DNA of 9,563 nucleotides from Caldifarciminota bacterium (GTDB taxonomy: Bacteria > WOR-3 > Hydrothermia > UBA1063 > CAJXJZ01), in contig JALTEL010000178.1 of NCBI GenBank assembly GCA_027073945.1, positions 1 to 9,563 on the forward strand, read 5' to 3'. Under the pieces are notes generated by a model that was not told where the DNA came from, did not search any database, and was given only the letters and a program-made list of their open reading frames with translations. The position numbers were made by a program, and so were the translations under genes. Shown piece by piece: positions 1 to 6,579 of the stretch. Position 1 is the first letter of the stretch, and each line of letters opens with the position of its first letter.

Positions 1-1
1 C

Positions 2-1129
2 CATTATATTATAGAAAACCGCCCGTTATCTCTTTTTAATCAGACTGCCGCAGAATCCCCGGTGTATTTCGATATTCAAGCAAATTCCCGAGATTTTATT
101 GTAGGGTTACAGACTCATATTAAGGAGGGAGATTTCTCATTCCATATAAGGCCGTATCTCAGTAACAAAAAGCAATATCCATATTCGAGAAAATGGAAGG
201 CATTTTATGCGGATGCTGCCACCTCTTTTATAACTTACAAGGGTACATTCTTTTTAGGCAGGAGAATGTTCTATTTATCACCGGCTCTTTCCCCGTTGTT
301 TTTAGGTGATATTCCTCTTGATGTATTCGGGTTTAATGCACAATATAAGGGATTTCATTATATCTATTTTGTGTCGATTTTACCTTCTTACTCGGATACA
401 AGCGGGACTTCAAATAGAGTATTTGTCGCAAAAAGGCTCAATTATACCCGTCACAGGATTTCTATTTCATTCTCCGAACTATCCATACACTCATTCACTT
501 ATATTTTACCTGATATTGCATATTTAAACCCTGTTTATTCTACTTACATTTATCAATGGAACAGGGAGATAGAAGAGAATTCTATCTGGGTAATTCAATC
601 CGAATACTTTTTGAAACATGATATAAGGATGTGGTCAACATTACTTGTGGATGATTTTCAATATGGCGCGAGAGATAGTTTAAAAGACCATATAGGATGG
701 AATGTGGGGACTGATGTTGTAAAGTCTCATTTTATTCTCCATTTGTCGACAAAAGGTGCAACGAGATGGGTGTTTAATAATAAAATTCCATCAGTGAGGT
801 TCGTTGTAGACTCGTTTAACCTGGGAGATAAAAACATACCGGATTTTATGGAAACTTCTTTATTACTGGACTATGTTAATAATCCGTTTTTTGTGCGCGC
901 AGGTTTTAAATACCTTGAAAAAGGCGGTTCCAGTGTGTACGACCAATGGCCGCATAATTCGTATGGCAGCAGTTATGTTAAATTTCCTTCCTGCAATTTT
1001 TTATGTAATCCCGTTGGGAAAAATCTTTATCCTGAACTTGATGTGTTTTACAAAATTGGCGGATTGTTTCTTGGGGCCGGATACAGTGAAGGCGTTTTTA
1101 AATTGGGCATGATGTACTTGTGGAGGTAA
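2..1129 (+). CDS. Outer-membrane beta-barrel protein, Wzi-like capsule assembly family (5' end missing)
   Basis: The reading frame is open to the left edge, so this is the C-terminal 375 residues of a longer protein. A GTG at 62 is in frame but has no Shine-Dalgarno and sits inside continuous coding sequence, so I do not take it as the start. The protein has many short alternating hydrophobic/aromatic strands, few Cys and no long hydrophobic helix, as in an outer-membrane barrel. The stretch at about 240-310 (Gly-Arg-Arg, then Ser-Pro and Leu-Phe-Leu-Gly-Asp) recalls the Wzi/CapsuleSynth_Wzi pattern. Wzi proteins attach capsular polysaccharide at the outer surface. The last residues are Tyr-Leu-Trp-Arg, so the usual terminal aromatic residue is followed by one Arg. 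The next gene starts one base after the stop, so the two are very probably co-transcribed. Barrel nature is fairly secure; the Wzi assignment comes from pattern memory and is moderate. Confidence 0.6.
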   Translation, partial: HYIIENRPLSLFNQTAAESPVYFDIQANSRDFIVGLQTHIKEGDFSFHIRPYLSNKKQYPYSRKWKAFYADAATSFITYKGTFFLGRRMFYLSPALSPLFLGDIPLDVFGFNAQYKGFHYIYFVSILPSYSDTSGTSNRVFVAKRLNYTRHRISISFSELSIHSFTYILPDIAYLNPVYSTYIYQWNREIEENSIWVIQSEYFLKHDIRMWSTLLVDDFQYGARDSLKDHIGWNVGTDVVKSHFILHLSTKGATRWVFNNKIPSVRFVVDSFNLGDKNIPDFMETSLLLDYVNNPFFVRAGFKYLEKGGSSVYDQWPHNSYGSSYVKFPSCNFLCNPVGKNLYPELDVFYKIGGLFLGAGYSEGVFKLGMMYLWR

Positions 1130-1130
1130 T

Positions 1131-3278
1131 ATGAGAAAAGTAGTACAGGATTTCAAGACAGGTGAGATAAAACTCATTGAAACTCCCGAACCTTTGTGGA
1201 GGCCAGGGGGCGTACTTGTTGAAACATTATATTCCGTTATAAGTACAGGTACGGAAAGAACAACGGTTGAGACAGGTAAGGCTTCGCTTTTGGGAAAAGC
1301 CAGTAAAAGGCCGGACCTTGTGAAAAAGGTTATTGAAAGTGCAAAAAGATACGGTATAAAAAACACGATGAGAATGGTCAAGGAAAAGCTTGATGTATAC
1401 AGGTCTATGGGATATTCTTCTTCCGGTAAAGTCCTTGTGGCTGACGAAGAAAACGAGTTTAACCCGGGAATGCATGTAGCCTGTGGAGGTGGATTTTATG
1501 CTGCCCATTCCGAGGTTGTGTGGGTTCCCAATAATCTATGCGTACAGGTCCCTGATGGTGTGAACATGGATGAGGCTGCCTATACGACAATAGGTTCAAT
1601 TGCGCTATGGGGTGTGAGGCAATCACAGGCAGAAATAGGCGAATGGGGCATTGTTATAGGTCTTGGTCTTGTTGGTATGCTGACATGTAAAATATTAAAA
1701 GCAGCAGGTGTAAACGTCATAGGTATAGATGTGAATGAAAGCAGGGTTGAATTCGCCAGGAACTCAGGCATTGAATTTGCTTATAACAGGGCACAAAAAG
1801 GGATTTCCGAAGAGATTATATATCTTACAAATGGCCTGGGACCTGATTTCTCGATTATAACAGCGTCTACAAAGTCAAATGACCCGCTTGATTTCTCTAC
1901 GGATATATTAAGGGATAGAGGAAGGATAATAGTTGTTGGGGTCTCATCGCTCAATGTTAGCAGGAATAAATTCTATGAAAAAGAATTAGTGCTCAAGTTA
2001 TCAAGGTCTTATGGACCGGGCAGGTATGACCCCTACTATGAAGAACTTGGACATGATTATCCACCAGCCTATGTTAGATGGACGGAAAAAAGGAATATGC
2101 AGGCATTTTTAGGTCTTTTAAAAGAGAAAAAGATAGCGCTTTCGGATATGATTACCAGGAGAATTCCTTTTGACAAAGCCAGGGATGCCTATTCCATTCT
2201 TCTGGAGAACAAAATGCAGAATTTTGTATCGATTTTACTTGAATATAAAGGAGATTACGGAAGAGAAAAACACAATGAGACCAGGAGAAATGCAGAGCCT
2301 CTGGCATCTGTAAATATGGGTATAATAGGTGCGGGAAAATTTGCGAGAAGTTTTTTGCTCCCGTTTTTGCAAAGAGAAAGTGTAGGCTTTGACACGGTTA
2401 TCAATGAAAAAACCGAGAGTTCCATAAAGGTCAAGGATAGATATGGCTTTAGAAATGCATCTTCTTCAGTGAAAGATATAACGGATAATAATAAGATAAA
2501 TCTTGTCGTGATAGCTACAAGGCATAATACGCATGGACAATTTGTTATAGAGGCACTTGAAAGGAATAAGGCAGTTTATGTGGAAAAACCGCTCACGATC
2601 TATCCAGAAGAGCTTGATAAGATAAAAGAACTTATCAACAATGGTAAAGGTTTTCTTATGGTGGGTTTTAACAGAAGATTCGCTCCTCTTGTTCGCAAAA
2701 TCAAGTATGCAATAAAAGATATAAAAAGCCCGTTCATTGCAAATTACTTTATAAATGCAGGAAAGCTCCCCGGTGATTCGTGGATAAAGATTCCTGATAT
2801 TTCTGGTGGCAGAATTGTTGGGGAGGTTTGCCATTTTGTTGATGTCTTTAACTTTCTTTCAAATTCTCAGGTAGTCAGGGTATATGCCAGTGCGTTAAAA
2901 ACAACAAAAGATGATTGGGATGATAATGTTTCTGTTGTACTTGAATATGGTGACGGAAGCCGGGCAACAATAATTTACACGAGCATGCCGGATTATTCAA
3001 TTCCAAAAGAAAGAATGGAAATACACAAGTCTGGAATTTCTGCATTTCTTGATAACTTTAAATCCTTACACGTATATAGCGGAGGCAAGAAATCAGGTTT
3101 TAAAGACAACACAGTCAGCAAAGGGCACAAAGAGGAAATGAAAGCACTTGTCAATGCTTTGAAAAATGGGCAGCCTTCACCTATATCTTTCAGGGATATA
3201 TACAACGTTACGCTCACAACCTTTAAAATAAGGGAATCAATGAGAACAGGCAAGCCAATTGAAGTAGAGGAGTTGTAA
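1131..3278 (+). CDS. Bi-domain oxidoreductase: MDR (zinc-type alcohol dehydrogenase-like) fused to Gfo/Idh/MocA
   Basis: The protein has 715 residues and two NAD(P)-dependent halves. Residues 1-375 are a medium-chain dehydrogenase with an ISTGTE motif at 38-43, a Rossmann loop GLGLVG at 177-182 and acidic D200 at the end of beta-2. The usual zinc-enzyme GHE motif reads G-Y-S (94-96) and the four-Cys structural zinc lobe is absent, so it is probably zinc-independent. After a linker (about 376-392), residues 393-715 form a Gfo/Idh/MocA oxidoreductase with GIIGAGKFA at 397-405, EKP at 485-487 and a candidate catalytic H568 in GEVCHFVD. This two-domain architecture is known from polysaccharide clusters, where it is thought to act on sugar nucleotides or inositol-like substrates; the substrate here is unknown. 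GGAGG at 1122-1126 supports the ATG. It follows the Wzi-like gene by one base. No frameshift is visible between the domains, so the fusion looks genuine. Confidence 0.88.
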   Translation: MRKVVQDFKTGEIKLIETPEPLWRPGGVLVETLYSVISTGTERTTVETGKASLLGKASKRPDLVKKVIESAKRYGIKNTMRMVKEKLDVYRSMGYSSSGKVLVADEENEFNPGMHVACGGGFYAAHSEVVWVPNNLCVQVPDGVNMDEAAYTTIGSIALWGVRQSQAEIGEWGIVIGLGLVGMLTCKILKAAGVNVIGIDVNESRVEFARNSGIEFAYNRAQKGISEEIIYLTNGLGPDFSIITASTKSNDPLDFSTDILRDRGRIIVVGVSSLNVSRNKFYEKELVLKLSRSYGPGRYDPYYEELGHDYPPAYVRWTEKRNMQAFLGLLKEKKIALSDMITRRIPFDKARDAYSILLENKMQNFVSILLEYKGDYGREKHNETRRNAEPLASVNMGIIGAGKFARSFLLPFLQRESVGFDTVINEKTESSIKVKDRYGFRNASSSVKDITDNNKINLVVIATRHNTHGQFVIEALERNKAVYVEKPLTIYPEELDKIKELINNGKGFLMVGFNRRFAPLVRKIKYAIKDIKSPFIANYFINAGKLPGDSWIKIPDISGGRIVGEVCHFVDVFNFLSNSQVVRVYASALKTTKDDWDDNVSVVLEYGDGSRATIIYTSMPDYSIPKERMEIHKSGISAFLDNFKSLHVYSGGKKSGFKDNTVSKGHKEEMKALVNALKNGQPSPISFRDIYNVTLTTFKIRESMRTGKPIEVEEL

Positions 3279-3331
3279 TATTCAATCTGTCCTTACGCAT
3301 GTGTGAAGTGTTCGTGTTTTCCTCTCAACAG

Positions 3332-3370
3332 TTCCTGAGCTTTAAATAGCTTGTATATTATACTCAGGAA
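3332..3370. repeat. Inverted repeat between convergent genes (weak terminator candidate)
   Basis: TTCCTGAG (3332-3339) is repeated inverted as CTCAGGAA (3363-3370) with a 23-base loop. It lies in the 140-bp gap between two convergent genes, where a bidirectional terminator would be expected. No T-run follows on either strand and the loop is long, so a rho-independent terminator is not shown. I see nothing else in 3279-3418. Confidence 0.3.
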
Positions 3371-3418
3371 TTAAGTAGAAAGACAAAAACTTGAGATTTA
3401 TACTGCGTAGAGTTTCTT

Positions 3419-4291
3419 TTATTTCAAAAGTTCTTTAATTTTATCCCATATCCTTATTATTTCAGCGGCGGCAGGAGTTTTTGAATCGTATTCAACAATT
3501 GGTATGCCATGTGAAAGTGCTTCAACAACCTTTTCGTCAAATGGTATTTTTCCCACTATGGAATATCCTGCATTTCTCACAAAAGAGGTTATTTCAGCAC
3601 TCTTCTCCGGGTTCAAATCATATTTATTAATGATAACAAAAGGTTGTATATTAAAGTGCTTCATAAGGTCCAACAGCCTCTTCAGGTCAAGCAGGCCTGA
3701 TTGAGTGGGCTCTGTTATTGCGATGGCGCTTCTTATTCCCGTTAGGGTAGAGTTTACCGGGCATCCTATACCGGGCGGCCCATCAATAATGATATAGTCA
3801 AGCCTGTCACGTTGAGCTATGAACATCGCTTGCTTTCTTATAACAGTGACCATTTTTCCGCTGTTTTCCTGTCCTACTTCAAGCATACCATGCACCATCA
3901 CACCATATTTTGTTGTTGAAACGAACCAGTGTCCTGCGAGAGAGTCTTCCATCCTGATAGCTCTTTCAGGGCATTTTCTCATACACAGTTGACATCCATC
4001 ACAGGCCACTTCATCCACGCTGTATTTTCCATCTATCACGTTAATAGCATCAAATCTGCATATTTTTCTGCATATGTCACACGAAGTGCATTTCTTTTGG
4101 TCTATTACAGCGGTTTTCATACCGTAAAAATCCGTTGTAGAATTAATCTGTGGTTTAAGTAGTAAATGGAGACATGGTGCGTCAACATCCGCATCAGCCA
4201 GTACTTTACTACCTATAAGCACTGCGAGAGATGCGCTGAGAGTTGTTTTTCCTGTACCGCCTTTCCCGCTGACAACTGCAAATTCAATCAT
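3419..4291 (-). CDS. MinD-superfamily P-loop ATPase with inserted 2x[4Fe-4S] ferredoxin domain (second copy)
   Basis: This 290-residue protein has the COG1149 architecture. A deviant Walker A (KGGTGKTT, 10-17) with the signature Lys at 10 opens the fold. A ferredoxin insert follows with two complete clusters: C68-x2-C71-x2-C74-x3-C78 and C97-x2-C100-x2-C103-x3-C107. The ATPase then resumes with Walker B/switch II at 169-177 (DGPPGIGC). A shorter loop with C40 (DVDAPC) sits at switch I. Family members are thought to couple ATP hydrolysis to handling or insertion of Fe-S or mixed-metal clusters in the cytoplasm. The start ATG overlaps the stop of the upstream paralogue as ATGA (4288-4291), with GGAAGAAG a few bases before it, so translation is likely coupled. 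It is the last gene of the module. Family and domains are very secure; the client is unknown. Confidence 0.92.
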   Translation of the reverse strand: MIEFAVVSGKGGTGKTTLSASLAVLIGSKVLADADVDAPCLHLLLKPQINSTTDFYGMKTAVIDQKKCTSCDICRKICRFDAINVIDGKYSVDEVACDGCQLCMRKCPERAIRMEDSLAGHWFVSTTKYGVMVHGMLEVGQENSGKMVTVIRKQAMFIAQRDRLDYIIIDGPPGIGCPVNSTLTGIRSAIAITEPTQSGLLDLKRLLDLMKHFNIQPFVIINKYDLNPEKSAEITSFVRNAGYSIVGKIPFDEKVVEALSHGIPIVEYDSKTPAAAEIIRIWDKIKELLK

Positions 4292-5145
4292 TGCACTTCT
4301 TCCTTTATTTTAGCAAATAAATTCTCAAATTGGATGCGGAATTTACTGTCAAACTCAGGCAAGGTTATCCCATTTGCATAAGCTCTGGCATACTTTCTGT
4401 CAAACGGTATTTTTAAAAGTATTGGTATGCCTGATAAAGCGGCAAATTTATCAACGTCCGAATAATCGGGAAGTGCCTTATTTACGATAATTCCCATTTT
4501 TTTGTGCATTTTTTTCCCGATATTATATACAATTTTAAGGTCAAACAAGCCGAAGGGCGTGTCTTCAGTAACGAGAATGATATAATCTGCATCTTTCATT
4601 GAATGTATAACAGGACAGGATGTTCCGGGAGGCGCATCAATTACCGTAATTTCATTGGGATTTTCTTTTAATACTTTTCTCTTTACCCATCTTATAGCAT
4701 CAGTTGTCACATATTCACCTATATTCAATCTTCCTTCATAGAAAGTTATATTGTCTCTTTGGCCTGTGCTCATAACCCCGATATATCTCTGTACTTCATT
4801 TATGGCATCGAACGGACACATGTGATAGCAAGCTCCGCAACCTCTACACAATTCGTCGAATACTTTAACCTGCTGTGTGTTTTTATATACGAAAATAGCA
4901 CTGTAAGCGCATACCTTCTGGCACACACCACAAAAAGTGCATTTTTCCATATTGATGGACGGAAGCGGAAGCCATATCATTTCTTCTTTTTGAACAGGAA
5001 CTTTAAGAAAAATGTTAGAATCTGGTTCTTCTACGTCAAGGTCAACATGCGTGACTTTAATATTTTCAGAAATTGAAGCAGTTAGCGAAGTCGATACGGT
5101 GGTTTTTCCAGTTCCTCCCTTTCCAGACGCAACAGTTATATACAT
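4288..5145 (-). CDS. MinD-superfamily P-loop ATPase with inserted 2x[4Fe-4S] ferredoxin domain (first copy)
   Basis: This 285-residue paralogue of the next gene has the same landmarks in almost the same register: deviant Walker A KGGTGKTT at 9-16, switch I region around DLDVEEPD (35-42), and ferredoxin clusters C69-C72-C75-C79 and C100-C103-C106-C110. Switch II is DAPPGTSC at 170-177. AAGGAAG precedes the ATG. It lies 63 bp downstream of a COG1433 protein gene with no convincing terminator or own promoter between, so it probably shares that transcript. Two adjacent COG1149 ATPases next to COG1433 proteins is the arrangement known from Desulfovibrio orp operons, where they work as partners. 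That suggests the two ATPases here form a heterodimer, though this is inference. Calling it plain MinD (division-site placement) would be wrong given the ferredoxin insert. Confidence 0.92.
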   Translation of the reverse strand: MYITVASGKGGTGKTTVSTSLTASISENIKVTHVDLDVEEPDSNIFLKVPVQKEEMIWLPLPSINMEKCTFCGVCQKVCAYSAIFVYKNTQQVKVFDELCRGCGACYHMCPFDAINEVQRYIGVMSTGQRDNITFYEGRLNIGEYVTTDAIRWVKRKVLKENPNEITVIDAPPGTSCPVIHSMKDADYIILVTEDTPFGLFDLKIVYNIGKKMHKKMGIIVNKALPDYSDVDKFAALSGIPILLKIPFDRKYARAYANGITLPEFDSKFRIQFENLFAKIKEEVQ

Positions 5146-5173
5146 ATATCTTCCTTTCTATGCAGTTTAATTT

Positions 5174-5205
5174 TTAATTAGAGCGTTTAAAGTAAAACTA
5201 ATTAA
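5174..5205. repeat. AT-rich inverted repeat between COG1433 gene and ATPase gene
   Basis: TTAATTAG (5174-5181) and CTAATTAA (5198-5205) form an 8-bp inverted repeat around a 16-base loop, just after the stop of the 5209-5847 gene. On the minus strand it is followed by A-rich sequence and not by a T-run. It could at most weaken read-through or protect the upstream mRNA end. It is too AT-rich to claim more. Confidence 0.25.
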
Positions 5206-5208
5206 GAT

Positions 5209-5847
5209 TTACCACCAGCCGAAACCGCCTCCAAAGCCCCAGTTCCTTCTGCTCGGAAGTCCTGTCCATGGGCAGTAGCCATATCTGGCTCCAAAGCCAC
5301 GTCCAAAACCTCGTCCAAAACCAAAGCCCCGACCAAAGCCACGTCCAAAACCGAAGCCGTATCCGCGTCCATACCCAAGGCCTCTTCCATATCCAAAGCC
5401 GTATCCGAAAGCTGGATAATACCCATATCCAGAGTAGCCACCAGGTACATATCCGGGATAGCCGGGAGTGTATCCTGCAGCGCCTGGATTCATATATCCC
5501 ATTGCATTCGGCATACCCTGCGACTGTTGCAACTTCCCCTCCTTTAGCATTTCTATGCTTTCTTTAACAGTTCCGTTGTTAGTAAAGTAAAAAGGAATGC
5601 CAGTGGCCAGAGCTGCCTGCTGGGCATTAGGCCCCAAATTGCCTGTAATAACAGCTTCTGCGCCCTGCGATAATACGAATTGTACAGCCTGAGGCCCGGC
5701 ACCACCTACAGCATTGGCTGCAGGATTTGGCAAGGCCTTGAATTCCATGGTATCAGTATCAACGATTATAAAATACGGACATCTCCCGAACTGCATGTCA
5801 ACAGGAGAGTCCAATTCCTGACCCTGTGCTGTTACTGCAACTTTCAT
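5209..5847 (-). CDS. NifX/COG1433-family cluster-binding protein with long Gly/Phe/Tyr/Arg-rich C-terminal tail
   Basis: Residues 1-105 form a dinitrogenase iron-molybdenum-cofactor-type domain (NifX/NifB C-terminal/COG1433 fold): MKVAVTAQG start, FGRCPYF at 20-26 with C23, GGAGPQAV at 48-55 and a TG-x2-GPNAQQA motif at 68-79. Such domains bind Fe/Mo/Cu-sulfur clusters. From about 107 the protein becomes low-complexity: Pro/Gly/Tyr-rich to about 145, then GFGRG/GYGRG repeats to about 188. It ends in a distinct cap with Cys and Trp (YCPWTGLP at 191-198) and terminal Trp-Trp. The tail recalls DUF5320-type proteins found beside this family, so it may be a fusion; that is from memory. A strong AGGAGGTG sits 5 bases before the ATG. 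The first 100 residues match the upstream paralogue at 71 positions by hand count. It has its own promoter and Fur-type box and probably leads the transcript for the two ATPases. No nifB, nifE or nifN is present, so nitrogen fixation is not implied. Confidence 0.9.
   Translation of the reverse strand: MKVAVTAQGQELDSPVDMQFGRCPYFIIVDTDTMEFKALPNPAANAVGGAGPQAVQFVLSQGAEAVITGNLGPNAQQAALATGIPFYFTNNGTVKESIEMLKEGKLQQSQGMPNAMGYMNPGAAGYTPGYPGYVPGGYSGYGYYPAFGYGFGYGRGLGYGRGYGFGFGRGFGRGFGFGRGFGRGFGARYGYCPWTGLPSRRNWGFGGGFGWW
5284..5409 (-). repeat. Degenerate GFGRG/GYGRG coding repeat
   Basis: This stretch encodes roughly residues 147-188 of the 5209-5847 protein, a run of Gly alternating with Phe/Tyr and periodic Arg. 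At DNA level it is an imperfect 6- and 12-base periodicity with many synonymous differences. It is therefore older or more diverged than the almost identical 18-bp array in the paralogue. Confidence 0.75.
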
Positions 5848-5864
5848 TTTTCCACCTCCTCTTT

Positions 5865-5883
5865 GAAAATGATTTTCATTATC
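5865..5883 (-). promoter_or_regulatory. Fur-type box upstream of the 5209-5847 gene
   Basis: Read on the minus strand, GATAATGAAAATCATTTTC matches the classical Fur consensus GATAATGATAATCATTATC at 17 of 19 positions. It contains a perfect 6-1-6 palindrome (GAAAAT-n-ATTTTC). It lies just downstream of the predicted -10 and ends 4 bases before the Shine-Dalgarno, a position suited to repression. It suggests iron control, but a related regulator (Zur, PerR or another Fur-family member) could use a similar site. Confidence 0.7.
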
Positions 5884-5885
5884 AT

Positions 5886-5907
5886 AAGTATTAATATTTT
5901 AATACTT
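5886..5907. repeat. 9-4-9 palindrome overlapping the -10 element
   Basis: AAGTATTAA (5886-5894) and TTAATACTT (5899-5907) form a perfect inverted repeat with a 4-base loop, spanning the predicted -10 of the minus-strand promoter. On the plus strand it runs into T's up to 5910, which mimics a terminator, but no plus-strand gene reads through here. It may be a second operator, or simply AT-rich chance. Confidence 0.45.
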
Positions 5908-5924
5908 TTTGCTCGTAATGTCAA
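5896..5924 (-). promoter_or_regulatory. Sigma70-type promoter for the 5209-5847 gene (and probably the two ATPases)
   Basis: A perfect -35 TTGACA (5919-5924) is separated by exactly 17 bases from -10 TAAAAT (5896-5901), five of six consensus positions. Expected transcription start is near 5889, just before the Fur-type box. The -35 begins only a few bases after the stop codon of the upstream paralogue, so this gene does not depend on read-through. Confidence 0.75.
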
Positions 5925-5931
5925 GTCCCTA

Positions 5932-6450
5932 TCAGAAACCTCTTCCACCTCCACGACCATAGCCGCCTCCACGACCATAGCCGCCTCCACGACCATAGCC
6001 ACCTCCACGACCATAGCCACCTCCACGACCATAGCCACCTCCACGACCATAGCCACCTCCGCGACCATAACCACCTCCAGGTCCCATACCGGGCCCGGCT
6101 GGTGGCATACCTGTTGAAGGTGTATTTTGTGATAGCTGACCGTTTTTAAACATTTCTATATTTTCCCTCACACTACCACCATTTGTAAAGTAAACAGGTA
6201 TACCTGATGCCATGATAGCCTGTTGGGCATTTGGTCCGACACTGCCTGTTATAATGCCGTTTGCCCCCTGTGACATTACAAACTGAACTGCCTGAGGTCC
6301 GGCACCTCCTGCCGCATTCGCAATTGGATTGGGTATTGACTGAAATTCCATTGTATCGGTATCCACTACAATCCAGTAAGGACATCTTGCAAATCTCAAA
6401 TCTACAGGAGACTCAAGGTCAGGTCCCTGTGATGTTACAGCTATTTTCAT
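5932..6450 (-). CDS. NifX/COG1433-family cluster-binding protein with GGYGRG-repeat C-terminal tail
   Basis: This 172-residue protein has the same N-terminal domain as its downstream paralogue: FARCPYW at 20-26 with C23, GGAGPQAV at 48-55 and TG-x2-GPNAQQA at 68-79. In ORP-type proteins this fold holds a Mo/Cu-sulfur cluster non-covalently in the cytoplasm. After a Pro/Gly/Met linker (about 111-124), the C-terminus is about seven copies of GGYGRG, ending in GRGF. It lacks the Cys/Trp cap of the paralogue, so the two may differ in partners or location. AAGGAGGT (6457-6464) precedes the ATG by 6 bases. A TATAAT promoter and Fur-type box lie immediately upstream. Tandem duplication seems to have included the regulatory region, because box-to-SD-to-ATG spacing is nearly the same in both genes. 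Family is secure; cluster type and client are not. Confidence 0.9.
   Translation of the reverse strand: MKIAVTSQGPDLESPVDLRFARCPYWIVVDTDTMEFQSIPNPIANAAGGAGPQAVQFVMSQGANGIITGSVGPNAQQAIMASGIPVYFTNGGSVRENIEMFKNGQLSQNTPSTGMPPAGPGMGPGGGYGRGGGYGRGGGYGRGGGYGRGGGYGRGGGYGRGGGYGRGGGRGF
5947..6072 (-). repeat. 18-bp coding tandem repeat, seven copies
   Basis: Seven head-to-tail 18-bp units on the plus strand (acctccacgaccatagcc type) encode GGYGRG on the minus strand. Units at 5965 and 5983 differ from the majority only in the first base, and the last unit (6055-6072) carries two changes. Near-identity including third codon positions points to recent slippage expansion, so copy number may vary between strains. 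Since 18 is a multiple of 3, copy changes keep the frame. Confidence 0.95.
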
Positions 6451-6466
6451 ATCGCTACCTCCTTTT

Positions 6467-6485
6467 GATAATGATTTTCATTCTA
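6467..6485 (-). promoter_or_regulatory. Fur-type box upstream of the 5932-6450 gene
   Basis: Read on the minus strand, TAGAATGAAAATCATTATC matches the Fur consensus at 16 of 19 positions. It shares AATGAAAATCATT with the box before the paralogue. It covers the expected transcription start, directly after the -10, and ends 2 bases before the Shine-Dalgarno. Confidence 0.7.
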
Positions 6486-6487
6486 AT

Positions 6488-6516
6488 ATTATAAGGCTTA
6501 AAAACCGAATAAACAA
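6488..6516 (-). promoter_or_regulatory. Sigma70-type promoter for the 5932-6450 gene
   Basis: A perfect -10 TATAAT (6488-6493) lies 17 bases from TTGTTT (6511-6516), a weaker -35 keeping only the TTG core. The expected start near 6481 falls inside the Fur-type box. No other feature is evident in the 129-bp gap 6451-6579. Confidence 0.6.
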
Positions 6517-6579
6517 ATTATAATGTTTTGTTGGTAATTATTTTTAACAAGTACGAAGCGAATATATAAATTTTAATTT

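Noticed and set aside
62..64. GTG as the true start of the first gene
   Set aside because: The frame is open upstream to the window edge, the upstream codons look like the same barrel protein, and no Shine-Dalgarno precedes it.
3332..3370. Bidirectional terminator between the convergent genes
   Set aside because: The 8-bp stem has a 23-base loop and no T-run on either side, so it is listed only as an inverted repeat.
4288..5145. Cell-division MinD
   Set aside because: The eight-Cys ferredoxin insert and the partner genes fit the COG1149 cluster-handling ATPases; no minC or minE lies nearby.
5886..5910. Rho-independent terminator on the plus strand (hairpin plus T-run)
   Set aside because: No plus-strand gene leads into it, the stem is nearly all A/T, and on the minus strand, where the genes lie, no T-run follows.
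5947..6072. Possible CRISPR array
   Set aside because: The 18-bp units are contiguous with no spacers and lie in frame inside a clear coding region.
5680..6117. Plus-strand open frame rich in Ser-Thr-Thr-Ile-Ala repeats
   Set aside because: It is the antisense reading of the 18-bp array in the COG1433 gene; it has no Shine-Dalgarno and matches no family.
5209..6450. Nitrogenase cofactor (NifX/NifB) genes implying nitrogen fixation
   Set aside because: Only the small cofactor-binding fold is present; there is no radical-SAM NifB part and no nifH, D, K, E or N nearby, while MinD-ferredoxin partners point to the ORP-like branch.
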